The notes beneath the pieces are model-generated. The model did no database searches, had not been told where the DNA came from, and worked only from the letters and a program-made list of their open reading frames with translations. From Frateuria_A yonginensis (lineage in GTDB: Bacteria > Pseudomonadota > Gammaproteobacteria > Xanthomonadales > Rhodanobacteraceae), in contig NZ_JBBBNY010000008.1 in assembly GCF_037137055.1 (NCBI RefSeq), positions 1 to 64,000 on the forward strand: a DNA stretch of 64,000 nt, read 5' to 3'. The translations under genes were made by a program, and so were the position numbers. Below, piece after piece: positions 17,139 to 26,967 of the stretch. How positions within the stretch are numbered: the stretch's first letter is position 1; each line of letters starts with the position of its first letter.

Positions 17139-17744
17139 ATGATCGACATTTCCGACCGTGCCCAGCAGCATTTCCGGCGCCTGCTCGCCCAGCAGGGCGA
17201 CGAACTGGGCATCCTGCTGCGCGTCACCGCCCCGGGCACGCCGGCGGCCAACTGCGAGCTGGAGTTCTGCGAGCCGCGCGAGCTCAGCGGCAACGAGTGG
17301 CTGGTCGAGTGCGAGGGCTTCGACTTCTACCTGGAAGGCGACAGCGCGCGCTGGCTGGAGGGCGCCAGCATCGATTACGAACCCAACCCGACCGGCGGCC
17401 AGCTCAACATCCGCGCGCCGCGCATCAAGGGGGAGATTCCCGGCGCGGAGGCGGGTCTGGTCGAGCGCGTGCGCTACGTGCTGGAGGCGGAGATCAACCC
17501 GCGCATCGCCTCGCACGGGGGCCGCGTGAGCCTGCTCGAGGTCGGCGCGGACGGCACGGTGCTGCTGCAGTTCGGCGGCGGTTGCCACGGCTGCAGCATG
17601 GTCGACGTGACGCTGAAGAACGGCGTGGAGAAGACGCTGCGCGAGCGCGTGCCGGAGATCACCGCGGTGCGTGACGCGACCGACCACAGTGGCGGAGCCA
17701 ATCCGTACTACAAGGAAAAGGCGGGTAGCTCGGCGATGGGGTGA
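17139..17744 (+). CDS. nfuA: Fe/S biogenesis protein NfuA
   Basis: A 201-residue Fe-S carrier that delivers 4Fe-4S clusters to target enzymes, especially under oxidative stress. The N-terminal degenerate A-type carrier domain (residues about 1-100) lacks the usual Cys set. The C-terminal Nfu domain has the cluster-binding C-x-x-C in GGGCHGCSMVDVTLKNGVE. Length and domain order match E. coli NfuA (191). It is a single gene, divergent from the pterin dehydratase. Confidence 0.95.
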   Translation: MIDISDRAQQHFRRLLAQQGDELGILLRVTAPGTPAANCELEFCEPRELSGNEWLVECEGFDFYLEGDSARWLEGASIDYEPNPTGGQLNIRAPRIKGEIPGAEAGLVERVRYVLEAEINPRIASHGGRVSLLEVGADGTVLLQFGGGCHGCSMVDVTLKNGVEKTLRERVPEITAVRDATDHSGGANPYYKEKAGSSAMG

Positions 17745-17768
17745 TGGCCCCGACGTCAAGTGCCTTGC

Positions 17769-17918
17769 GCCCTCTCTGGTTCGGGGAAAGGGCTGGGGTG
17801 AGGGGCGGGGTTCACGGGGAAGCGGAAGCGAGCCGTGCTCCGGCGAAACGATGGGGTGGGAGAGCGAAGCCTGGCCGCAAGACGGCCCCTCACCCCAACC
17901 CTCTCCCCGCAGAGGGGA
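17769..17918. repeat. GC-rich inverted repeat, intergenic copy
   Basis: The left arm (about 17769-17810, with GGGCTGGGGTGAGGGG) and right arm (about 17884-17918, with CCCCTCACCCCAACCCTC) are complementary and enclose about 70 bases. A shorter version of the same arms lies inside yheS at 25021-25104. The motif looks like a non-autonomous repeat family; no transposase was seen nearby. Confidence 0.65.
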
Positions 17919-17924
17919 TGAATG

Positions 17925-17950
17925 AAAAGGCCCGCCGAGGCGGGCCTTTT
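17925..17950. terminator. Bidirectional terminator between nfuA and cytochrome c genes
   Basis: A 12-base perfect stem AAAAGGCCCGCC/GGCGGGCCTTTT with a two-base loop. It serves both converging transcripts. Confidence 0.9.
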
Positions 17951-17974
17951 GCTTCTGTCCGGTGGGAGCGGGGC

Positions 17975-18328
17975 TTACTTGTCGCCCTGGATGTGCCCGT
18001 CCAGCGTGCCGAGCTTGGTCGGCAGGCTGGAGAAATAGGCGGCGACGTCCTCGATGTCCTGGTCGGACAGGGTGGCCACGAAACCCTTCATGATCGGGTT
18101 GTTGCGGCGGCCGTCCTTGTACTCGTGCAGCGCCTGCTGGATGTACAGGTTGTACTGGCCGGCCAGGCGCGGGTACTGCGGGTCGACCGCATTGCCGTCG
18201 GCGCCGTGGCAGGCGAAGCAGGCGGCGGCCTTGGTCTTGCCGTTCGCGGCATTGCCTTCGGCCATCAGCACGGTGGAGGACAACGCCAGGACGGCGCCGA
18301 AGATGAGCAGGGTGAGCGCGCGCTTCAT
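17975..18328 (-). CDS. Class I monohaem cytochrome c (c4/c553-like)
   Basis: A 117-residue periplasmic electron carrier. A signal peptide (residues 1-23, ending near LMAEG) is followed by the haem motif C-x-x-C-H (CFACH, near residue 37). The axial Met is probably the one in NPIMKGF. The SDQDIEDVAAYFSSL C-terminal helix is typical of one half of a cytochrome c4. It lies 16 bases downstream of a paralogue and is probably cotranscribed with it. The partner oxidase or reductase is not visible here. Confidence 0.88.
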   Translation of the reverse strand: MKRALTLLIFGAVLALSSTVLMAEGNAANGKTKAAACFACHGADGNAVDPQYPRLAGQYNLYIQQALHEYKDGRRNNPIMKGFVATLSDQDIEDVAAYFSSLPTKLGTLDGHIQGDK

Positions 18329-18344
18329 GGAAGATCCTTCAGGC

Positions 18345-18677
18345 TTACTTGGCGAGGCTGGAGAGGTAGGCGGCGATGTCTTCGATGTCCTGGTCGGACA
18401 GGCTCTGCGCCTGCGCCATCATCGTCGGGTGGGTGCGTTCGCCGGTCTTGTAGCCATGCAGCGCGTTGATGATGTACTGCTCGTTCTGCCCGGCGATCTT
18501 CGGCACGGGGTAGTCCGGATAGGCATTGGTGTAGCCGGGCACGCCGTGGCAACCGTTGCAGGTGTAGACCAGCTTGCGGCCGTTGGCCTTGTCGCCCGCG
18601 GCATGCGCGTTGCCGGCGGCGAGGAGGGCTGCGGCCACCGTCAGGCCGAGCAGTTGCAGTCGAATCATCGAGATCAT
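18345..18677 (-). CDS. Class I monohaem cytochrome c (paralogue)
   Basis: A periplasmic carrier of about 110 residues with a signal peptide (cleavage near NAHA) and haem motif CNGCH. Axial Met candidates are in THPTMMAQ. The C-terminal SDQDIEDIAAYLSSL is nearly identical to its neighbour, so the two arose by duplication and may act as a split version of a dihaem c4. The start is uncertain: GTG 18683, ATG 18677 and ATG 18668 are all in frame; none has a strong ribosome site. Confidence 0.86.
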   Translation of the reverse strand: MISMIRLQLLGLTVAAALLAAGNAHAAGDKANGRKLVYTCNGCHGVPGYTNAYPDYPVPKIAGQNEQYIINALHGYKTGERTHPTMMAQAQSLSDQDIEDIAAYLSSLAK

Positions 18678-18788
18678 TCCCACGCTAGGTCGGTAGGGTG
18701 CAAAGTCGCGGAAGTATAAAGGCTGCGTTACGCGAGGGACAACCGACGTCCACCGCGGATCCGGCGCAGGCCCTTGCGATACGGCCGG

Positions 18789-20012
18789 TCAGAACAGGCT
18801 CTTGACGATCTGGATCCCGGCCGCGTACTCGCCGATCACGGTGCCGGCGCTGACCAGTATGAAGTTGAGCAGGGTGCGCGCCACGCGGTTCTTCCACCAT
18901 CCGGTCCATTGTCCGATGTCGTCGCGCAGCGTCTCGAAGTCGGCCACGCGCGGCCGGCGGATCCAGGCCTCCGCCATCGCGCTGATGCCGCCGGCGGGGA
19001 TGCCGGGGCGGAACGGCTTGATCGGCGCGGCGATGAATGCCGCCAGGATGCTGAGCGGATGCGCGCCGGCCGCCAGTGCACCCAGCGCGGCGCAGCCGCC
19101 GGTGAACAGCACCCAGTTGCGCAGCGCCTGCGCGCCGAGCGAGGGGTTGCGGTGGAAGGCGTAGCCGATCGCCGCGAACACCAGCAGCACCAGGCCCAGC
19201 GCCAGCCACTTGGGCCAGCGCGCCTTCGGCGGCAACTGCGCCAGTTCGGTGATGCGCAAGGCCGGCGGCTCCTGCTGCTCGCGCAGCTGCCGGCACAGTC
19301 CCCTGAGGTGGCCGGCGCCGATCACGACCAGCACGCGGCGCACCTGCGGCGCCGTCTGCGCCTGTTCGCGCAGGCGTGCGGCCATGAAGGCGTCGCGTTC
19401 GCCGATCAGGCTTCCGTAGAGCGCGGCCGAACTCTGCGCGAACTCGCCGAAGGCACTTTCCAGCAGGTCGCCTTCCTTGAGCTTTTCGATCTCCTTCTCG
19501 TCCACGTGTTCGCGTTCGAACACGCTGGCGATCAGCCCGCCAAGCAGGCCGAAGCGCGACCAGAAGCCGACGCTGCGCCAGGCGCGCTTGAGCGTGGTGC
19601 CGACCTCGCGGTCGATCAGCCACACCGGCAGGTTGGCGCGGTCGGCGCCGTCCATCGCGGCCTTCATCTCGGCACCCGGCTGGATGCCGTACTGCGCGGC
19701 CAGGCGCTGCTGGAACGAGGACAGCACCAGGCTCGCGGCGACCATGCCGACCTTGCCCTGGCGGATCACCTGGAACAGGTCCATCTGCTTGAACGCGTCC
19801 GGGTTGCGCATGCCTTCGGCGCGGCTGGGACACAGTTCCACCGCCACCGCATCGAACGCCTCGGTGGCGACCAGCGCCTCGACGGCGGTCACGCTGGCCC
19901 GCGACACGTGCGCCGTGCCCAGCACCACGTACTCCACGCCGTCGCGCACCACGCGTTCCAGCGGCTGGTCGAGCAGGGCAGCCGGCTGCGTGTCGGATTC
20001 GGGGAGGCTCAT
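18789..20012 (-). CDS. TraB/PrgY-family protein
   Basis: A 407-residue protein with a TraB domain in the N-terminal two thirds: GTAHVS near residue 32, the conserved Glu in AVELCPSR, GERDAFMA and GAGHLRG. This family (TraB, PrgY, Tiki, GumN relatives) is predicted to be metal-dependent proteases; PrgY inhibits peptide pheromone. The C-terminal third has several hydrophobic helices, so the protein should be anchored in the membrane. It sits 72 bases downstream of aguB on the same strand. No peptide substrate is evident. Confidence 0.85.
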   Translation of the reverse strand: MSLPESDTQPAALLDQPLERVVRDGVEYVVLGTAHVSRASVTAVEALVATEAFDAVAVELCPSRAEGMRNPDAFKQMDLFQVIRQGKVGMVAASLVLSSFQQRLAAQYGIQPGAEMKAAMDGADRANLPVWLIDREVGTTLKRAWRSVGFWSRFGLLGGLIASVFEREHVDEKEIEKLKEGDLLESAFGEFAQSSAALYGSLIGERDAFMAARLREQAQTAPQVRRVLVVIGAGHLRGLCRQLREQQEPPALRITELAQLPPKARWPKWLALGLVLLVFAAIGYAFHRNPSLGAQALRNWVLFTGGCAALGALAAGAHPLSILAAFIAAPIKPFRPGIPAGGISAMAEAWIRRPRVADFETLRDDIGQWTGWWKNRVARTLLNFILVSAGTVIGEYAAGIQIVKSLF

Positions 20013-20084
20013 GCGGGGTTCCGGAAGGAGAGGGGGAGGCCATCCTGCATGGCGTCGGCGCAGGGCGTACTCAAGCGGCCGGGT

Positions 20085-20975
20085 TCAATCGCGGTAGCGC
20101 TTGAGCAGGTCGCCGTAGGCATCGATGCGCCGGTCGCGCAGGAACGGCCAGATCCGCCGCACGTGCTCGCTGCGTTCCAGGTCGACGTCCACCACCAGCA
20201 GCTCGCGCCCGTCGGTGCCGGCCTTGGCCAGGAACTCGCCCTGCGGCCCGGCCACGAAGCTGGTGCCCCAGAACTGGATGCCGGCACCGACCCCCGAGGG
20301 GTCGGTCTCGTAGCCGGTGCGGTTGCACGCCAGCAGCGGCAGGCCGTTGGCCACGGCGTGGCCACGTTGCACGGTGACCCAGGCGTCGCGCTGGCGGTCC
20401 TTCTCGGCTTGGTCGTCGTTCGGATCCCAGCCGATCGCGGTGGGATAGAGCAGCAGTTGCGCGCCGGCCAGCGCCATCAGCCGCGCCGCTTCCGGATACC
20501 ACTGGTCCCAGCACACCAGCACGCCCAGGCGGCCGACCGAGGTGTCGATCGGCTCGAAGCCCAGGTCGCCGGGGGTGAAGTAGAACTTCTCGTAGAACGC
20601 CGGGTCGTCGGGGATGTGCATCTTGCGGTAGGTACCGGCGATCGCCGCGGAGCGATCGAACACCACCGCGGTGTTGTGGTACAGGCCGGCGGCACGCTTC
20701 TCGAAGATCGACGCGACCACCACCAGGCCGAGTTCCTGCGCCAGCTGGCCGATGCGCTCGGTGCCCGGACCGGGGATGGTCTCGGCCAGCTCGAACTCGT
20801 CCACGCATTCGCGCTGGCAGAAGTACGGGCCGTTGTGCAGTTCCTGCAGCAGCACCAGCCGGGCGCCGGCAGCGGCGGCCTCGCGCAGGCCGGTCTCGAT
20901 CGCGTCGAGGTTGGCGTCGCGGCTGCCGCGGTTGGTTTCCTGCAGCAGCGCGACCTTGAGAGTGGGGGTCTTCAT
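20085..20975 (-). CDS. aguB: N-carbamoylputrescine amidase
   Basis: A 296-residue nitrilase-superfamily enzyme that hydrolyses N-carbamoylputrescine to putrescine. The Glu-Lys-Cys triad is visible in LLQELHNG, YRKMHIPDD and VLVCWDQWYPE. The closing NRTGYE and IQFWGTSF segments are typical of AguB rather than other nitrilases. With aguA (22408-23445) it makes the agmatine deiminase route to putrescine. The two genes are separated by a YbhB-like and an AraC gene on the same strand. Confidence 0.94.
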   Translation of the reverse strand: MKTPTLKVALLQETNRGSRDANLDAIETGLREAAAAGARLVLLQELHNGPYFCQRECVDEFELAETIPGPGTERIGQLAQELGLVVVASIFEKRAAGLYHNTAVVFDRSAAIAGTYRKMHIPDDPAFYEKFYFTPGDLGFEPIDTSVGRLGVLVCWDQWYPEAARLMALAGAQLLLYPTAIGWDPNDDQAEKDRQRDAWVTVQRGHAVANGLPLLACNRTGYETDPSGVGAGIQFWGTSFVAGPQGEFLAKAGTDGRELLVVDVDLERSEHVRRIWPFLRDRRIDAYGDLLKRYRD

Positions 20976-21023
20976 CCACGCATTATCGCAACCCGCCGGC
21001 CTCCTGTCCCGTGAACGGCCGTT

Positions 21024-21554
21024 TCAGCGACCGAAGGTCAGCGTCTGCTGCGCCTTGCCGAGCACGTGGCTGCGCAGCATGAAGCCGGTCAGCGCGGGCG
21101 AGGCATCGGCCGGTACGCCCAGGGCGGGCACGTCCAGCGCGTAGACGGTGAAAACATAGTGGTGCGGCGGGTCGCCCGCCGGCGGGCAGGGGCCGCCCCA
21201 GGCCTTGTCGCCGTAGTCGTTGCGCACCGCGCGGGCCGGTGGCGGCAGGCGGCCGCCTTCGGCCAGGCCATGGGCCGAAGCGGGCAGGTCGATCACCACC
21301 CAGTGCCAGAAGCCGCTGCCGGTGGGCGCATCGGGGTCGAACACGGTGAGCGCGAAGCTGCGCGTGCCGGCCGGCGCGCCGTCCCAGTGCACCGCGGGAG
21401 CGACGTTGGCGCCGCTGCAGCCGAAGCGGTCGTAGCTGTAGCGGGTGGCGATGTGTCCCTGCGCGTCGGCGGCGTCGACGCGCAGCCGGAACGTACCCGC
21501 CTGTGCGGTGGTGGCGAGGGCGACGAGGGCAAGGCAGGCGAACGGGCGAAACAT
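21024..21554 (-). CDS. YbhB/YbcL-family (Raf kinase inhibitor-like) protein
   Basis: A 176-residue PEBP-fold protein with a signal peptide (cleavage near TTAQAG, residue 19). The family segments FGCSGANVAPAVHWDGAP, TVFDPDAPTGSGFWHWVV and YGDKAWGGPCPPAG are all present. The role in bacteria is unclear; the fold binds small anionic ligands. The start at 21554 is the first codon that produces a signal peptide; the open frame continues far upstream as a shadow of the AraC gene. Confidence 0.88.
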   Translation of the reverse strand: MFRPFACLALVALATTAQAGTFRLRVDAADAQGHIATRYSYDRFGCSGANVAPAVHWDGAPAGTRSFALTVFDPDAPTGSGFWHWVVIDLPASAHGLAEGGRLPPPARAVRNDYGDKAWGGPCPPAGDPPHHYVFTVYALDVPALGVPADASPALTGFMLRSHVLGKAQQTLTFGR

Positions 21555-21643
21555 GGCGGCATTCCTGGGGGAGGTGGCGCAGATGATGCGCCTTGCCGGG
21601 GCGGGCGAGTGTCCTGGAGCGCGCAAGCGCACGCCCGAAACGC

Positions 21644-22396
21644 TCAGGCGCGCAGCTCGGAGGGCCGTGCGCCGAAACGCGCGCGGAAGCGCGCCGCGAA
21701 GCGCGACGCCGACCGGTAGCCGCAAGCCAGCGCCACCTGCTTGAGCGGCTGGCGTCCGGCCTGCACCAGGCCGAGCGCGTAGGCGAGCCGCACCTCCTCC
21801 AGCACGGCGCGGAAACTGCGGCCCTCGGCGGCCAGGCGACGGCGCAGCGTGGCGGGGCTCATCGCCAGCCGGCGTGCGATCTCCCCGGCCTGCCACGGAT
21901 GCGCGGGGGCGTCCGCGAGCAGCAGGCGCACGCGGTCGGCCAGGGCCTGCTCGCAGCGGCGGGATGGAACGAAACCGGCCAGGCGCATCGCCTCGAGCAG
22001 CTCGCGCACGCGGTGGCGCAACAGCGCCTCGGGCAGGCCGTCGTGCAGGCCGCGCTCGACGTGGGCGAAGGCCTGATCCAGCGCCGGCGTCGCGGCGAGC
22101 CGGGCCCAGCGCTGCGCGGGAGTCCCGGCGCGTAGCGCCTCTGCCTGCAGCCAATCGGCGCTGATGCACAGGCAACTGGCCACGTACGGCCCGTCGGCCG
22201 AAGGCAGGTTCTCGACGTTGAGCAGGCTGCCCGGGGCCACGCAGAGGTAGCTGCCGGCGTGGACCTCGGTGCCGGCCGTGCCTTCGCCCACCCGCTTGGT
22301 CCCGCTGCGCACCTGGGCCACCAGCAGCTCGGCGAAAGGCACCGCCGCGATGCGCTGGCGCCGGCGGGTGGACAGCGCGACGTGGGCGATGGCCAT
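21644..22396 (-). CDS. AraC-family transcriptional regulator
   Basis: A 250-residue regulator. The N-terminal half is a sensing domain of cupin type. The C-terminal AraC double helix-turn-helix runs from about residue 150, with GEIARRLAMSPATLRRRLAAEGRSF as the first and VALACGYRSASRFAARFRARFG as the second helix pair. It lies 11 bases downstream of aguA on the same strand, so it is probably cotranscribed and may sense agmatine or another polyamine precursor; that ligand is an inference from position only. Confidence 0.88.
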   Translation of the reverse strand: MAIAHVALSTRRRQRIAAVPFAELLVAQVRSGTKRVGEGTAGTEVHAGSYLCVAPGSLLNVENLPSADGPYVASCLCISADWLQAEALRAGTPAQRWARLAATPALDQAFAHVERGLHDGLPEALLRHRVRELLEAMRLAGFVPSRRCEQALADRVRLLLADAPAHPWQAGEIARRLAMSPATLRRRLAAEGRSFRAVLEEVRLAYALGLVQAGRQPLKQVALACGYRSASRFAARFRARFGARPSELRA

Positions 22397-22407
22397 GCGC
22401 GGGCGCG

Positions 22408-23445
22408 TCAGGTGACCAGGCCTGCCGGCAGCTGCATGGTGATGCAGTGCAGGCTGCCGTTCTGCCAGATCAGCGGGCGACAGGGCACCTGCACCACCTC
22501 ACGGCCGGGATACGCCGCGCCGATGACGCGGGCGGCCTCGCAGTCCGCGGCATCGCCGTAGGCCGGCACCAGCACGGCGCCGTTGACCACCAGATAGTTG
22601 GCGTACGAGGCGGCCAGGCGGCGCCCTTGGTCCAGGATCGGCTGCGGCCAGGGCAGCGGCGACAGGCGGTATGGACGTCCCTGCGGCGTGCGCAGGGCAG
22701 CCAGTTCGGCGGCCATGCGTTCCAGTTCCTCGTGGTGCGGGTCGGCCGGATCGTCGCAGGCCTGGAACACGATGCGGTCGCCGGGGGCGAAGCGGGCCAG
22801 GGTGTCGATGTGCGCGTCGGTGTCGTCACCCTCGAGGTAGCCGTGGTCGAGCCACAGCACGCGCCGCGCGTGCAGGCTGTCGCGCAGGATCGCGTCCATC
22901 GCCTCGCGCGACTGGTCGGGATGCCTCTGGTGCAGGCAACGCCAGGTAGTGAGCACGGTATCGCCGCCGTCGCTCTCGATGCCGCCGCCTTCCAGCGCCC
23001 AGTCCACCCGCGCGTGCGCTGCCGGACCGAACACGCCCGCTGTCACCAGGCCGGCGACCAGCGCGTCGTCCCGGTCGGCGCCGAACTTGCCGCCCCAGCC
23101 GGTGAAGCGGAAGTCGGTGAGCTGGAAGCCCGCGTCCGACACCAGCGTGATCGGGCCGGAGTCGCGCAACCAGGTGTCGTCGTAGGGCAGCTCGATGAAT
23201 CGGATGCGCTCCAGATCCACGCCCGTGCCGCGCAGCGCGGCCTCGGCGTCCGCGCGCACCTGTGCGTCGGCCACGATCACGATCAGCGGTTGGAAGCGGG
23301 TCACCGCGGCGGCCAGCGCGACGTAGGTGGTGCGTACCTCGGCCAGGCGCTCGGCCCAGTCGGTCCCGGCGTGCGGCCAGGCGATAAGCACCGCGTCCTG
23401 CGGTTCCCATTCGGCCGGCAGGCGCAGGTTGGGGGAGGCGGTCAT
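22408..23445 (-). CDS. aguA: Agmatine deiminase
   Basis: A 345-residue guanidine-group-modifying enzyme that converts agmatine to N-carbamoylputrescine and ammonia. Visible family features are DTWLRDSGP, EGGGIESDGGDT, the DDTDAHID active-site His segment and the C-terminal nucleophile Cys in SLHCITMQ. The length is a little shorter than plant enzymes. It works with aguB (20085-20975). No arginine decarboxylase lies in the window, so agmatine comes from elsewhere or from outside. Confidence 0.93.
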   Translation of the reverse strand: MTASPNLRLPAEWEPQDAVLIAWPHAGTDWAERLAEVRTTYVALAAAVTRFQPLIVIVADAQVRADAEAALRGTGVDLERIRFIELPYDDTWLRDSGPITLVSDAGFQLTDFRFTGWGGKFGADRDDALVAGLVTAGVFGPAAHARVDWALEGGGIESDGGDTVLTTWRCLHQRHPDQSREAMDAILRDSLHARRVLWLDHGYLEGDDTDAHIDTLARFAPGDRIVFQACDDPADPHHEELERMAAELAALRTPQGRPYRLSPLPWPQPILDQGRRLAASYANYLVVNGAVLVPAYGDAADCEAARVIGAAYPGREVVQVPCRPLIWQNGSLHCITMQLPAGLVT

Positions 23446-23569
23446 GGCGTGCTCGCGTGGTGATGCCCGGAGGCGAAGCGAGCAAGTTTAGAGGAGGGGC
23501 CGGCGGTTGGGGACGGCCGGTGTGCCGAGCGACGGCAGGTGACGCCGCGCCCGTCGCGGGTATCCCTTG

Positions 23570-23905
23570 TTACTGCGCCGCCGCCGGATTGCGATTGTTG
23601 CCCGCCGGCGTGTTGAGCACCGAATGAATCACGTGGTCGTGCTCGAAGTAGACGATGAAGGTCCTGTAGTCCCAGCGGTTGATCACCGGGTGCCTGCTGC
23701 TGTCGCCGCCGCGCGGTTCGAGCTTGCGCTGGGGCGCGCCGTAGCGCTTCTCGACCTGCGCCATGGTCATGCCGCGGGTGGGCAGGTTCATGCCCTGTTC
23801 CTGCTGCACGCGGTTGATCAGCAGGCTGTCGCCGGCCTGTGCCGGGGCGATCGAGGCCGCGCCGAGCAGGACGGCCAGCGCCAGGCTTCCAGTGAACTTG
23901 ACCAT
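23570..23905 (-). CDS. SmpA/OmlA (BamE)-domain-like secreted protein
   Basis: A 111-residue exported protein: a signal peptide (MVKFTGSLALAVLLGAASIAPAQA) then a small domain with TRGMTMAQVEKRYGAPQRKL, the pattern of BamE-like domains in which a Gly-Met-Thr-x-x-x-V helix precedes YG-P. RWDYRTFIVYFEHDHVIHSVL gives the paired strands. No lipobox Cys is present, so it is not BamE itself. The ATG at 23905 is chosen because it starts the signal peptide. It is a single gene with unknown role. Confidence 0.7.
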   Translation of the reverse strand: MVKFTGSLALAVLLGAASIAPAQAGDSLLINRVQQEQGMNLPTRGMTMAQVEKRYGAPQRKLEPRGGDSSRHPVINRWDYRTFIVYFEHDHVIHSVLNTPAGNNRNPAAAQ

Positions 23906-24046
23906 GATCCCCTCTCCGCAAAGGCCAGTGCGGCGCCGTTGTAGCAGAACTGTCGGGGCCATGCCATGGCGGACTGTGCCGATTGAGATGGGCTGGGCAT
24001 TCGCGGGCAGCTATCATGCGCAGTCGCCCCTTCGCCCGACCCTCCG

Positions 24047-26058
<2,012 letters not shown>

Positions 26059-26062
<4 letters not shown>

Positions 26063-26967
26063 GCGGTGCCGTGGAACTGTGGCTGCCGGCGTGGGACCGG
26101 TTCGACCCGGGCCATCCCCTGCATCGGTTGCTCGCACGCGCGGACCGGCTGGACCCTGGCCCGCGGGGTTACCTGGCCGGCCTCGCCGCCTGGTTCGACA
26201 CGGCCCGGCCGATCCCCGCCGGCGCGCTGACGCGCGAGCTGGCGGCGCACGATGCCGGGGGCGCGGGCTGGCTCTGTGCCGACCCGGCCTGGATCGAACC
26301 GGACATGACCGGCGCACGCCTGCTCGCCTGCGGCCGCATGCAGTTGGGCGTCGGCGACGCGGAGGCGCTGGCGGAGCCGTTGCGCCCGCTGCTGGAAGAG
26401 CAGGGCATGCACCTGGAACTCACCACGCCCGACCGCTGGCACCTGCGCCTGCCGGCCGGCACCGTCCTGCCCGATTTCCCGGCGCCGGAACGGGCGCTGG
26501 GCGAAGACCTTCTGTCGCACCTGCCGCAGGGACCGCAAGGGCGACGCTGGCGCATCCTGCAGAACGAACTGCAGGTGCTGCTGCACCAGCACCCGCTGAA
26601 TGCCCGGCGCCGCGCGGCAGGGTACCCGCCCGTCAACAGCCTGTGGCTGTGGGGCGGCGGTACTCTGCCGACACGGGTCGGCACGCGGCTCTCGGGCGTG
26701 GTGAGCGGGGACCCGCTGCTCCGCGCGCTGGCCGCGCGCGCCGGCATCGTCCATCGGCCGCGCGACGCCGCCGACGATGCGTTTGCCGCAGGGCCGGGCT
26801 GGCTGGTCGACCTGCAGGACCTTCCGGCCGCGTCGATCGCGACCGAATGGTGGCCCGCGATCGACGCGCTCGCGCGCCGGCAGCCGCTGCACCTGAACTT
26901 CGCCAGCGGCGAACGCCGGCTCCACCGGCCCTGGCATCGCTGGCGCTTCTGGCGCTCCGGCACATGA
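26059..26967 (+). CDS. rpfE: RpfE-like regulatory protein (phosphoglycerate mutase-like)
   Basis: A 302-residue protein of the family found beside recJ in Xanthomonadales and many betaproteobacteria, annotated as regulatory protein RpfE or as a cofactor-independent phosphoglycerate mutase-like protein. Features seen are an N-terminal LWLPAWDRF, a central WRILQNELQVLLHQHPLN and VNSLWLWGGG. In Xanthomonas campestris RpfE influences extracellular enzyme and polysaccharide output; its biochemical activity is unknown. It overlaps yheS and recJ by ATGA on each side, so three genes are translationally coupled. The name rests on synteny and remembered family features. Confidence 0.7.
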
